Source of the DNA: UBA993 sp964389365
GTDB lineage: Bacteria > Bacillota > Dethiobacteria > DTU022
Assembly: GCA_964389365.1 (NCBI GenBank)
Contig: CAYMDO010000007.1
Coordinates: forward strand, 7,079 to 71,078
Reading direction: 5' to 3'
Length of the DNA: 64,000 nucleotides
Positions within the stretch are counted from its first letter, which is position 1. Every line of letters begins with the position of its first letter. Positions 8,087 through 15,296 of the stretch are shown in pieces. A program made the position numbers and the translations under genes. The notes under the pieces are model-generated. The model was not told where the DNA came from. It saw only the letters and a program-made list of their open reading frames with translations, and did no database searches.

Positions 8087-9037
8087 TTATACAGCGTCGG
8101 CAACCAGGCTCAGCGCCGCCTCTGTTTCCTCCTCATCCAGCGAACGGTGATAGTTATAGATTGTCTTACCCGGCCGCTCGTTATAGTATGGACGGTTGCA
8201 GCCGGGGCAGCCGCTGGTCCTGAATGCTTCTCCCCCGGCCAGGTATTTGGTAAGTTCGTCTGCCATAAGGCTGAACCCGGTTAACCTGCCCCGCACGAAT
8301 TCGAGCATTCCATAAGTAATTTTTTTCTCCCTCAGCAGGTACAACGCTGCCTGCACGCGCCGGTAGCGTTCAATAGCCGGTGGCTCAACCTTTTCAAGCC
8401 GGGTCCCCCTCAGGGGCACAAAGGCAAAAAGGGCCGGTGTCACCCCTCCCTTGATCAGTTTCTCTGCCAGGAACATTATCTCCTCATCACTTTCGCCAAG
8501 GCCGCAGATCAAATGGGTGCTGACCCGGCCGGGTAAAGCTGAGGCGCAGCTGAACAACAGCTCAAGCTGCCGCTTAAACGATCCGCCTTTAAGGCCGCTG
8601 TAAAGCTCCGGATTAGCAGCATCAAGCGAAACGGACAGCCTTTCTGCCCCGGCTTCGGCAACCGCTCGCGCTTTTTCCACGCTGTCGATCCAGGCGGAAA
8701 GCGAAAGCGGCAGTGAACTGGCTTCCTTGATTTTTTGGATCTGTCCAAGCAGCGGATCTATACCGGCGGGATGGCGGACTGACTGCAGGCAGACGCGTTT
8801 GATCCCTTTTGATTCTGCTTCGCGTAAGCCTTTTTCAACTTCCGGCCAGGTGTATTCAGGCCAGGTGACACGCCCAAGGCGGTTGAGCGCCTCGCTTTTA
8901 CCAAGCCCCTGCGGGCAAAAAGCGCAGCTCATCATGCAGCTGTTGCCGGATAACAGGTAAGCCGTTGTCGGGTAAATATCCATCCGGTTATCACTTAGTC
9001 CCAGGCAGGCGGCAGTGCCGGCAGAAAGACGGATCAT
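8087..9037 (-). CDS. Radical SAM protein, candidate LipS-type lipoyl synthase component (second gene)
   Basis: A 316-residue radical SAM enzyme with the cluster motif CMMSCAFC (about 35-42) in a BioB-like context. Further Cys lie in VCLQSVRHPAG, in THLICGLGESDEE and near the C-terminus in SGCPGCNRPYYNE, enough for an auxiliary cluster. It overlaps the upstream radical SAM gene by ATGA, and AGGAG lies 11 bases before the ATG. It is followed by lipM. Two adjacent biotin-synthase-like genes in a gcv/lip operon with no lipA match the LipS1/LipS2 system of Thermococcus and some bacteria. There LipS2 inserts sulfur at C8 of octanoyl-protein and LipS1 then at C6. I cannot say which of the two this is. 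Confidence 0.75.
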   Translation of the reverse strand: MIRLSAGTAACLGLSDNRMDIYPTTAYLLSGNSCMMSCAFCPQGLGKSEALNRLGRVTWPEYTWPEVEKGLREAESKGIKRVCLQSVRHPAGIDPLLGQIQKIKEASSLPLSLSAWIDSVEKARAVAEAGAERLSVSLDAANPELYSGLKGGSFKRQLELLFSCASALPGRVSTHLICGLGESDEEIMFLAEKLIKGGVTPALFAFVPLRGTRLEKVEPPAIERYRRVQAALYLLREKKITYGMLEFVRGRLTGFSLMADELTKYLAGGEAFRTSGCPGCNRPYYNERPGKTIYNYHRSLDEEETEAALSLVADAV

Positions 9038-9924
9038 AGCGAACAGCACTCCTTGGAATATATTATATCCAAACCCATATCGGCTGCCTTATGGCGGGAA
9101 GAAGGGGCCGGCAGAACAATCTTATTCACCCCGGCTTTGAGGGCCAGCATGTCCAGGGCCTCGCGGTAACGGCCGCCCGGCCGCATGCAGCCAAGATATA
9201 TCGGAACACGCGGGAACATCAGGCGGGCAGTCGCCAGCAGGCGCGCTGTATCTTTGAGCGGTGGCGCTGCTTCGGTTTCAAAGCTGGTGCCGGCAGTGGG
9301 GCGAAATACAATGAAACTGATCGCTTCGACCGCCTCGCCCTGCAATCTCTCTAACAGCTGATACTCCCCCCCGATTAAACCCCTGTTCAAACCAATACAG
9401 ATGTGGGGGATAACCCTGGTATAGGCTAATAGATCCCGGTATGCCTGTAAGTACTGCGCAGCCCCGTACGGCAAGCCGTAAACAGCGGCGATGGTAGCAT
9501 TATCGCCAGGCAGATCGAAAGAGACGACCGTGGCCAGGCGGCCCAGCAGTTCGGCATCTTCGCGCCCGACCAACCCGGTATGCAGGTTTAGCGATCCGCG
9601 GCCGGCCAGTTTCTTGATCGCTGCCAGGTTTTCGCTCAGCGGCACCCGGCCCTGCGCGGTGCAGCCGCCGGAAACGAGATAACCGGTCTGCCTGTTGTCA
9701 CCCTGTTTCAGGGCTTTTTTTAGCGGGGTCATATTCTTTAAATATTTACCGCTGCAGTGTCCGCAATCAAGCTCACAGCTGTCTCCCGTTACGCTGATGG
9801 GCTGGGTCCGGACAGGGGTAACAAATTCGATCCGGTCTGGGAAAAAAGCGCGGCGCACCTGCCAGCTTTTCGCTAAAAGCTGTTTCAGCGGAACAGTTTG
9901 TAATTCGGTCTGCAGGAAATTCAT
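9034..9924 (-). CDS. Radical SAM protein, candidate LipS-type lipoyl synthase component (first gene)
   Basis: A 296-residue radical SAM enzyme with CELDCGHC (about 50-57) as the SAM-cluster motif, preceded by PISVTGDS. Additional Cys occur in SGGCTAQG, in HICIGLNRG, in LGCMRPGGRYRE and as a Cys-Cys pair two residues from the C-terminus. GCMRPGGRYRE resembles the C-terminal part of biotin-synthase-like proteins. The ATG at 9924 has GGAG 6 bases upstream. It starts 114 bases after gcvPB and overlaps the next radical SAM gene by 4 bases. The pairing, the lipM neighbour and the lack of lipA here support a role in lipoyl formation on GcvH. Other radical SAM thiolations remain possible. Confidence 0.75.
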   Translation of the reverse strand: MNFLQTELQTVPLKQLLAKSWQVRRAFFPDRIEFVTPVRTQPISVTGDSCELDCGHCSGKYLKNMTPLKKALKQGDNRQTGYLVSGGCTAQGRVPLSENLAAIKKLAGRGSLNLHTGLVGREDAELLGRLATVVSFDLPGDNATIAAVYGLPYGAAQYLQAYRDLLAYTRVIPHICIGLNRGLIGGEYQLLERLQGEAVEAISFIVFRPTAGTSFETEAAPPLKDTARLLATARLMFPRVPIYLGCMRPGGRYREALDMLALKAGVNKIVLPAPSSRHKAADMGLDIIYSKECCSL

Positions 9925-10038
9925 CTTGTTCTCCGTATCTATGATGCCCCGGTAGGCCGTACTATCCGGCCCGGCTGCCATGTCCGGCAGCAATTCGGTT
10001 ACCGGCCCGTTAAATCAGCGGGGCCAGCTCCCTGTAAC

Positions 10039-11502
10039 TTAAGCTTGGCTGTTTTGCCAACGCAGTACCGGGCTGCGGGCGGCACGCACCTCGTCGAGGC
10101 GGCCAACCACGGTGTTGTAGGGCCCGTGAGCAATTGTTCCCGCATCCTCGTTAATGGCCAGGGCTATTTCTTCCATCGTCCGGGCAAAAGCATCGAGCGT
10201 TTCCTTGCTTTCGGTTTCAGTCGGTTCCACCATCAGCGCCTCTTCAACAATCAGTGGGAAGTATACTGTCGGCGGATGGAAGCCGCGATCGAGCAGCGCC
10301 TTGGCAATATCGCCGGCTCCGGCGCCTTTCTTCTTCTCCGGCCGCGCCGATAAAACAAACTCGTGCTTGCAGGTGCGGTCATAAGGTAGGTAATAGGTCT
10401 TTTTCAGCAGGTTCATCAGGTAGTTGGCGTTAAGCACCGCATCGCCGGAAACCTGCTTTAAACCTTCCGCGCCCAGCATCCGCATGTAGGTATAGGCTTT
10501 GATGACAACGCCAAAGTTGCCGTAGAAGGCGTGCACCTTGCCGATGCTCTCGGGCAGGTTGTAATTGAAGCAATATGTGCCGCCTTTTTTGTCCACCAGG
10601 GGCACGGGCAGATATGGCATCAACCGCTCCCTGACCCCAACCGGGCCTCCTCCGGGGCCGCCTCCACCATGAGGCGTTGAGAAGGTTTTATGAATATTCA
10701 AGTGCACGACGTCAAAGCCCATATCGCCCGGGCGCGTGTAACCCATAATCGCATTCATGTTGGCGCCGTCATAATAGAGCAGGCCGCCAGCTTCATGCAC
10801 CGTTTTTGCCATCTCGATGATCTCTTCTTCAAAAAGGCCCAGGGTGCTGGGGTTGGTCAGCATCAGGGCTGAGGTCGTATCGCCAACGGCAGCTTTGAGC
10901 GCCTCGAGATCTACCAACCCCCGCTCGTCGCAGGGAATCTGCACCACTTCATAACCGGCCATGCTGACAGTAGCCGGGTTTGTGCCGTGCGCCGACAGGG
11001 GAATCAGCACCTTGGTGCGCTTATGGTCACCGCGGCTGCGATGATAGGCCTGTATAATCATCAGCCCGGTCAGTTCGCCGTGGGCGCCGGCAGCCGGCTG
11101 CAGGGTGAAGCGATCCATGCCGGTCAGCTCATTCAGGCCCTGCTCCATGTTATAAAGCAGTTCCAGGGCGCCCTGGACCGTTTCTTCGGATTGGCAGGGA
11201 TGCAGGCAGGAAAACCCCGGCAGGGACGCGGCCTCCTCGTTTACCTTGGGGTTATACTTCATTGTACAGGAACCGAGGGGGTAAAAACCGGTATCGACTC
11301 CGAAGTTGCGGGTTGACAGCCCGGTAAAGTGCCTGATTACTTCAGTTTCCGAAAGCTCTGGCAAACCGGGCGCTGCGCTGCGCCTGAGCGGTTCGGGTAG
11401 CAGTTGGTCCAGTGGCTTTAAGGGAACATCACAGCCCGGTAAGGAGTAACCATGACCGCCGGAGCGGCTGATTTCAAAGATTAAGGCTTTCGGTTTTCTC
11501 AT
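10039..11502 (-). CDS. gcvPB: Glycine decarboxylase subunit 2 (P protein, C-terminal half)
   Basis: A 487-residue PLP subunit. The PLP-binding Lys is in HLNIHKTFSTPHGGGGPG (about 270), with TDTGFYPLGSCTMKYNP near residue 80 and SAHGTNPATVSMAGY in mid-protein. With gcvPA it forms the P protein, which decarboxylates glycine and loads aminomethyl onto lipoyl-GcvH. The ATG at 11502 is preferred because GGAGG lies 7 bases upstream and it overlaps the gcvPA stop as ATGA; another ATG two codons upstream is too close to that site. Split P protein is typical of Bacillota. Confidence 0.97.
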   Translation of the reverse strand: MRKPKALIFEISRSGGHGYSLPGCDVPLKPLDQLLPEPLRRSAAPGLPELSETEVIRHFTGLSTRNFGVDTGFYPLGSCTMKYNPKVNEEAASLPGFSCLHPCQSEETVQGALELLYNMEQGLNELTGMDRFTLQPAAGAHGELTGLMIIQAYHRSRGDHKRTKVLIPLSAHGTNPATVSMAGYEVVQIPCDERGLVDLEALKAAVGDTTSALMLTNPSTLGLFEEEIIEMAKTVHEAGGLLYYDGANMNAIMGYTRPGDMGFDVVHLNIHKTFSTPHGGGGPGGGPVGVRERLMPYLPVPLVDKKGGTYCFNYNLPESIGKVHAFYGNFGVVIKAYTYMRMLGAEGLKQVSGDAVLNANYLMNLLKKTYYLPYDRTCKHEFVLSARPEKKKGAGAGDIAKALLDRGFHPPTVYFPLIVEEALMVEPTETESKETLDAFARTMEEIALAINEDAGTIAHGPYNTVVGRLDEVRAARSPVLRWQNSQA

Positions 11503-12848
11503 TTCCATCCCTCCAGTTCCCGCACCAGGGTATCGATCTCGGTTTTGGTACGTTTCTCGGTAAATGCCAGCAGCATCGTATTTTCAAGCTCCGGGTAAAA
11601 AGAGCTGATATTAACCCCGCCTAAGATATTTTTATCCAACAGGTATCGGTTCAGTTCAGCCGGATCACCGGGCACGGTTACGGCAAACTCCTTAAAGTTA
11701 ATCCCGGAAAAGGTCAGCGAAAAACCGTTAATTGCGTTAACTTTTTCACGGGCATAGGCAGTTTTCTGCATGCATTGTTCTGCCACTTCGCGCATGCCCT
11801 GCGGCCCCATAACTGCCAGGTATACCGAGGCTGCCAGCGCTACCAGCGCTTCATTGGTACAGATATTCGATGCCGCTTTTTCGCGCCTGATATGCTGCTC
11901 CCTTGTCTGCAGGGTAAGGACATAGCCGCGGTTTCCTTCGCTGTCAACCGTTTCACCCGCAATCCGGCCGGGCAACTGCCGGATAAATTTCTCGCGGGCC
12001 GCCATGATCCCCAGCACCGGGCCGCCGAATGAAGCAGGCACTCCCAGGCACTGGCCTTCGCCGACAACAATATCGGCCCCGTATTCGGCCGGGGTTTGCA
12101 GCAACCCGAGTGAAACCGGGTCTGCGGCAACCAGGAACACCGCTTTATGATCGTGTATCAGGTCAGCCAGGCCGTTCATGTTTTCAATCATGCCGAAAAA
12201 GTTAGGCTGCTGCAGCACTACCGTGGCCACATCATCGCCAAGCTGCGCAGCCAGCCGATCGCGATCAGTGCAGCCGTCGCGAAGCGGAATCTCTTCCAGA
12301 TCCAGGCCGCGGCTGTGGAAATAGTTTTTCAGCACTGCCCGGTAAAAAGGACTGACCGAACGCGATACCAGCGCTTTGGAGCGGCGGGTAGCCCCGCAGC
12401 CCATGATCGCCCCTTCGGCGACAGCCGTGCCGCCGTCGTACATTGAAGCGTTGGCGACATCCATACCGGTCAGTTGGCAGATCATGGTCTGGTACTCAAA
12501 GATCGCCTGCAGAACGCCCTGGCTGATTTCCGGCTGGTATGGAGTGTAAGAGGTGTAAAATTCGCTTCGCCCGGTCACATGCTTGATCGCCGTTGGGATA
12601 AAGTGATCGTAGATCCCGGCTCCCATGAAAGAAACAGCGTTCTGGAAATGCCAGTTTTTCTGGGCCAGATCAGCTAAGTGTTTCAGGGCTTCCAATTCAG
12701 AAAGCGCCGGGGGGAGATTAAGATCGCCTTTCAGCCTGACTGCAGGCGGAATATCCTTAAATAAATCCTCCACCGAGGCGGCCCCGATCTCCTGTAACAT
12801 AGCCTGCCGATCATCGCCGGTGAGAGGCAAATAATGCTTACCGCCCAT
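11499..12848 (-). CDS. gcvPA: Glycine decarboxylase subunit 1 (P protein, N-terminal half)
   Basis: A 449-residue subunit with the family landmarks FMGAGIYDHFIPTAI, YTPYQPEISQGVLQAIFEYQ, DGGTAVAEGAIMG and EGQCLGVPASFGGP. It lacks the PLP Lys, which lies in gcvPB, and pairs with it to make the active dimer of heterodimers. The ATG has AGGAGG 8 bases upstream and follows gcvH by only 3 bases. Length is normal for the split enzyme. Confidence 0.97.
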   Translation of the reverse strand: MGGKHYLPLTGDDRQAMLQEIGAASVEDLFKDIPPAVRLKGDLNLPPALSELEALKHLADLAQKNWHFQNAVSFMGAGIYDHFIPTAIKHVTGRSEFYTSYTPYQPEISQGVLQAIFEYQTMICQLTGMDVANASMYDGGTAVAEGAIMGCGATRRSKALVSRSVSPFYRAVLKNYFHSRGLDLEEIPLRDGCTDRDRLAAQLGDDVATVVLQQPNFFGMIENMNGLADLIHDHKAVFLVAADPVSLGLLQTPAEYGADIVVGEGQCLGVPASFGGPVLGIMAAREKFIRQLPGRIAGETVDSEGNRGYVLTLQTREQHIRREKAASNICTNEALVALAASVYLAVMGPQGMREVAEQCMQKTAYAREKVNAINGFSLTFSGINFKEFAVTVPGDPAELNRYLLDKNILGGVNISSFYPELENTMLLAFTEKRTKTEIDTLVRELEGWK

Positions 12849-12851
12849 AAA

Positions 12852-13250
12852 TTATTCCTCCTCCTCCTGTATGACAAAATCTTCGTACGCAGCCCTGTCC
12901 ATCAAGTTGCCTAGCTCAGCTTCATCGCTGATCTCCATCTTATAGACCCATCCTTCACCGTACGGGTCCTGGTTAATAGTTTCCGGCTGATCGAGCAGGA
13001 CTTCGTTGATTTCGGCAACCGTCCCGGAAAGAGGCGAATACAGGTCAGCCACCGCTTTTACCGACTCCACTACTGCTGCACTCTTACCGGCCACAACAGC
13101 AGCACCAACGTCGGGCAGCTCAACAAACACAATCTCGCCAAGCTTGTCCTGGGCATAATCACAGAAGCCTACTGCGGCCACACCACCCTCCCGGCGGGCC
13201 CATTCATGCTTTTTGGTATACTTCAAACCATCAGGCGCCTTATATTTCAT
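12852..13250 (-). CDS. gcvH: Glycine cleavage H protein (lipoyl carrier)
   Basis: A 132-residue lipoyl protein that shuttles the aminomethyl group between the P, T and L proteins. The modified Lys is in VESVKAVADLYSP (about 63). YTKKHEWARREGG at the N-terminus and EGWVYKMEI later are typical. The start overlaps the gcvT stop by one base (TAATG), with AGGAGGG upstream. This is the presumed substrate of LipM and of the two radical SAM enzymes encoded further down the operon. Confidence 0.97.
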   Translation of the reverse strand: MKYKAPDGLKYTKKHEWARREGGVAAVGFCDYAQDKLGEIVFVELPDVGAAVVAGKSAAVVESVKAVADLYSPLSGTVAEINEVLLDQPETINQDPYGEGWVYKMEISDEAELGNLMDRAAYEDFVIQEEEE

Positions 13251-14359
13251 TATTTTTCCCTCCTGTAAAATGGTAATTTGGTAAACCTGGCCCGGTAAGG
13301 GCGGTTGCGAATCATAATATCAACGGTCTCGGCGCTGTTGGCTGCCTGCGGATCGAGCAAAGCCATGGCTATAAACTTATCGAGGGTCGGCGAATATGAG
13401 CCGCTGCTGACCCAACCGGCTTCATGCCCGGCAACCTGCACCGGGTAACCTTCGCGAGGCACACCGCGCTCGATCATTTCGAGGCCGTAGAGCCTGTGTT
13501 TTAAGCCTTGCTGCTGCTGCTGTACAAGCGCTTCCTGCCCGTTGAAAGGGACCGTTTTCCCCAGGGCGACAAACCGATCCAGCCCGGCATTGAGAGGGGT
13601 AATCTCTTTGCTCAGTTCATGGCCGTAAAGCGGCATCGCCGCTTCCAGGCGCAAGACATCACGGGCGCCCAGGCCGGCCGGGTTAAGCTCGTGTTTTTGG
13701 CCTGATTCCCACAGCGCATCAAAAAGAATTGCGGCGGCATCCTTGAAACAATATATTTCAAAACCGTCTTCGCCGGTATAACCGGTTCTTGAAACCAGGC
13801 AGTTAACCCCGGCGACAGAAATATCTTTACGAAAATGATAATACTTCATTTTTGACAGCGGTTCGGCAGTCAGCGGCTGTAGGATTGTCTCGCTGTTTGG
13901 GCCCTGCAGGGCCAGCTGGGCATAGCCTGGGGATAGGTTTTGCAGGTTAACATCACCGCTCTGGTTTTCCTCAAACCAGTTAAAATCTTTGTCCGTATTG
14001 GCGGCATTGACCACCAGAAAGTAACTCTCCGCGCTGACCCGGTATATTAAAATATCGTCCACAACCCCGCCGTCGGGGTAACAAACCGGGCTGTAGATTA
14101 CCGCGCCATCCTTCATCCCGGAGATGTCGTTGGTAACCATCTTCTGCAGGTATGCTTCGGCATCATTCCCTTCGACCAGTATTTCTCCCATATGTGATAC
14201 ATCGAAGATTGTTGCCCGCCTGCGGGTATCGTGCACCTCTTCAACCAGGCCCTTCGGATACTGCACCGGCAGCAGCCACCCGCTGTAATCGACTATTTTC
14301 CCACCCAGGGCTATATGTTTTTCGTAAAACGGGGTTTTTTTCGCTTCGCTCATCTTCAT
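13250..14359 (-). CDS. gcvT: Aminomethyltransferase (T protein)
   Basis: A 369-residue folate-dependent enzyme that releases ammonia from aminomethyl-GcvH and makes 5,10-methylene-THF. It shows the N-terminal YEKHIALGGKIVDYSGWLLP, FDVSHMGEI, the folate-site region VSRTGYTGEDGFEIY, and LGARDVLRLEAAMPLYGHEL. It is the first gene after the glycine riboswitch. GGAGG lies 4 bases before the first ATG and 10 bases before a second ATG two codons in; either could be used. Confidence 0.97.
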   Translation of the reverse strand: MKMSEAKKTPFYEKHIALGGKIVDYSGWLLPVQYPKGLVEEVHDTRRRATIFDVSHMGEILVEGNDAEAYLQKMVTNDISGMKDGAVIYSPVCYPDGGVVDDILIYRVSAESYFLVVNAANTDKDFNWFEENQSGDVNLQNLSPGYAQLALQGPNSETILQPLTAEPLSKMKYYHFRKDISVAGVNCLVSRTGYTGEDGFEIYCFKDAAAILFDALWESGQKHELNPAGLGARDVLRLEAAMPLYGHELSKEITPLNAGLDRFVALGKTVPFNGQEALVQQQQQGLKHRLYGLEMIERGVPREGYPVQVAGHEAGWVSSGSYSPTLDKFIAMALLDPQAANSAETVDIMIRNRPYRARFTKLPFYRREK

Positions 14360-14383
14360 CGTTCCTCCTTTCTAAAAAGATTA

Positions 14384-14427
14384 TAAAAAAGAAAAGAACA
14401 GAGAAAGCCACTTGGCTTAAACTCTGT
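14384..14427 (-). terminator. Riboswitch-controlled terminator in the gcvT leader
   Basis: On the minus strand the second aptamer is followed by a hairpin with outer stem ACAGAG/CTCTGT and inner stem GCC/GGC, then a run TCTTTTCTTTTTT. That is a rho-independent terminator 25 bases before gcvT. In known glycine ON switches, glycine binding prevents such a terminator from forming, and the same logic is inferred here. Confidence 0.75.
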
Positions 14428-14612
14428 CCCTGTTACCTGAGAGATTGCTCTCTTATGCTTAAGAGGCTTTCCCCGTCGGTGCACCGCTTTAGCGGCTGCT
14501 CTCCAGAGGTGCGTCACCCGATGGTACTGTGGCCTGAGAGTTTCCCCTGCATCCGCCAGGCGCAGGCTTTCTCCTTCGGCGTCCGGAATCCGGAACTCTC
14601 CCACGGGGCTCA
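14428..14612 (-). ncRNA. Tandem glycine riboswitch
   Basis: Two glycine aptamers in series on the minus strand. Aptamer 1 (about 14532-14607) runs from GAGAGTTCC through ACGCCGAAGGAG to AAACTCTCAGGC. Aptamer 2 (about 14436-14515) runs from TCTGGAGAG through GCACCGACGGGG to AATCTCTCAGGTAACAGGGAC. The GGAGAG/CTCTCAGG pairs and the central CCGA-GG elements are hallmarks of this RNA. The 14516-14531 spacer is a short linker. Location directly upstream of gcvT fits control of glycine oxidation by glycine. Confidence 0.93.
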
Positions 14613-14693
14613 TTCGCCCTATTTTCCCATAACAACGGTAAAAGTTCTCCATCTTTCTCAAAACTCCTTCCCCCACCCAAAAAATTTCATCGC

Positions 14694-14722
14694 GTTGTCA
14701 GGGGGACGGGGTTGTTGACAAC
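14694..14722 (+). repeat. Left terminal inverted repeat
   Basis: It begins GTTGTCAGGGGGACGGGG and ends TTGACAAC. The first 18 bases are identical to the reverse complement of the right repeat, and the inner part differs by a one-base indel and a change. Each copy is itself bounded by GTTGTC and GACAAC, so it can form its own hairpin. Confidence 0.75.
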
Positions 14723-14769
14723 TAAATTCACCGCTTCACTGAATCCGGATATTAAGCCAGGCTGTCCGG

Positions 14770-15145
14770 CAGTGATGAATATGCGCGTTATTTGCTGCGA
14801 GCCAGAAAGCGCATGGCATTCTGGTCGGCGAGATGGATAAGCGTGTAACGGACATTCCATTAAGTGGGATAATAAGTCCTCTATCGCTTAAGAGCGGCGA
14901 TCCGGACCCGATGGAGGTCGTTGTGCTTGATACCCCAGGGTCCTAGCTCGCGAGGCTGGAACTACAAAATAAGTGCTTAAAAGCAGATCGTAGCTAAAGT
15001 CATGGAGCAGGGGCTGCCCGGTTTCTTGGGGCACCAAAAAGACGAAAATCTACCATACGAATTCCCGACTCCGCTTACACATTGGGTAGGCGCGCTGTAC
15101 ACAGGTGAAGGGAAGGCGTATTTTCGAGGTGTAATTGACAAATAA
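14770..15145 (+). pseudogene. Decayed phage-like gene fragment (prohead-protease or scaffold-like)
   Basis: Two adjacent frames give one broken protein-like sequence. Frame 1 (from about 14800) reads LVGEMDKRVTDIPLSGIISP and on to DPMEVVV. After a frameshift near 14930, frame 2 reads GPSSRGWNYKISA, an in-frame TAA at 14978, then KQIVAKVMEQGLPGFLGHQK, EFPTPLTHWVGALYTGEG and KAYFRGVIDK before the stop at 15143-15145. The phrases SRGWNYK, GLPGFLGHQ and FPTPxTHWVGA recall N-terminal parts of phage head-maturation proteins from Bacillota prophages, but this is from memory. The frameshift plus nonsense codon show it is dead. Confidence 0.5.
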
Positions 15146-15200
15146 GTATAAAATTATTGATAGAATCCTAAGTGGCAACTTGATTAGCAACACTGTCAAT

Positions 15201-15228
15201 GTTGTCAAACCCCCGTCCCCCTGACAAC
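15201..15228 (-). repeat. Right terminal inverted repeat
   Basis: The reverse complement of this copy starts GTTGTCAGGGGGACGGGG, matching the left repeat at 18 of 18 outer positions. It lies about 70 bases upstream of the aldolase start and may sit next to that gene's promoter. Confidence 0.75.
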
Positions 15229-15245
15229 AAAATGGGGGGGTTAAG

Positions 15246-15254
15246 TGGTATACT
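15246..15254 (+). promoter_or_regulatory. Possible extended -10 promoter for the aldolase gene
   Basis: TGGTATACT matches an extended -10 (TGn followed by TATAAT-like TATACT). Transcription would begin near 15261 and give a leader of about 36 bases ending in AAGGAGG. There is no good -35, as extended -10 promoters allow. It starts just outside the right inverted repeat. Confidence 0.4.
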
Positions 15255-15296
15255 TTATGCGGTATATCAATTGCTGAAGATGCAAGGAGGCAGATT

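Larger units (their letters stand above)
14694..15228. mobile_element. 535-bp segment bounded by inverted repeats, non-autonomous element candidate
   Basis: The segment is flanked by near-perfect 28-29 base inverted repeats (14694-14722 and 15201-15228). It contains no transposase, only a decayed gene with phage-like sequence. It lies between the glycine riboswitch and the aldolase gene, where neither neighbour is disrupted. No clear target-site duplication was seen. It could be a MITE-like element that captured DNA, or a phage remnant with regulatory repeats. Confidence 0.5.

Noticed and set aside
14356..14676. A 106-codon open frame on the minus strand upstream of gcvT
   Set aside because: It lies over the glycine riboswitch and its terminator; the open frame is a by-product of the structured RNA.
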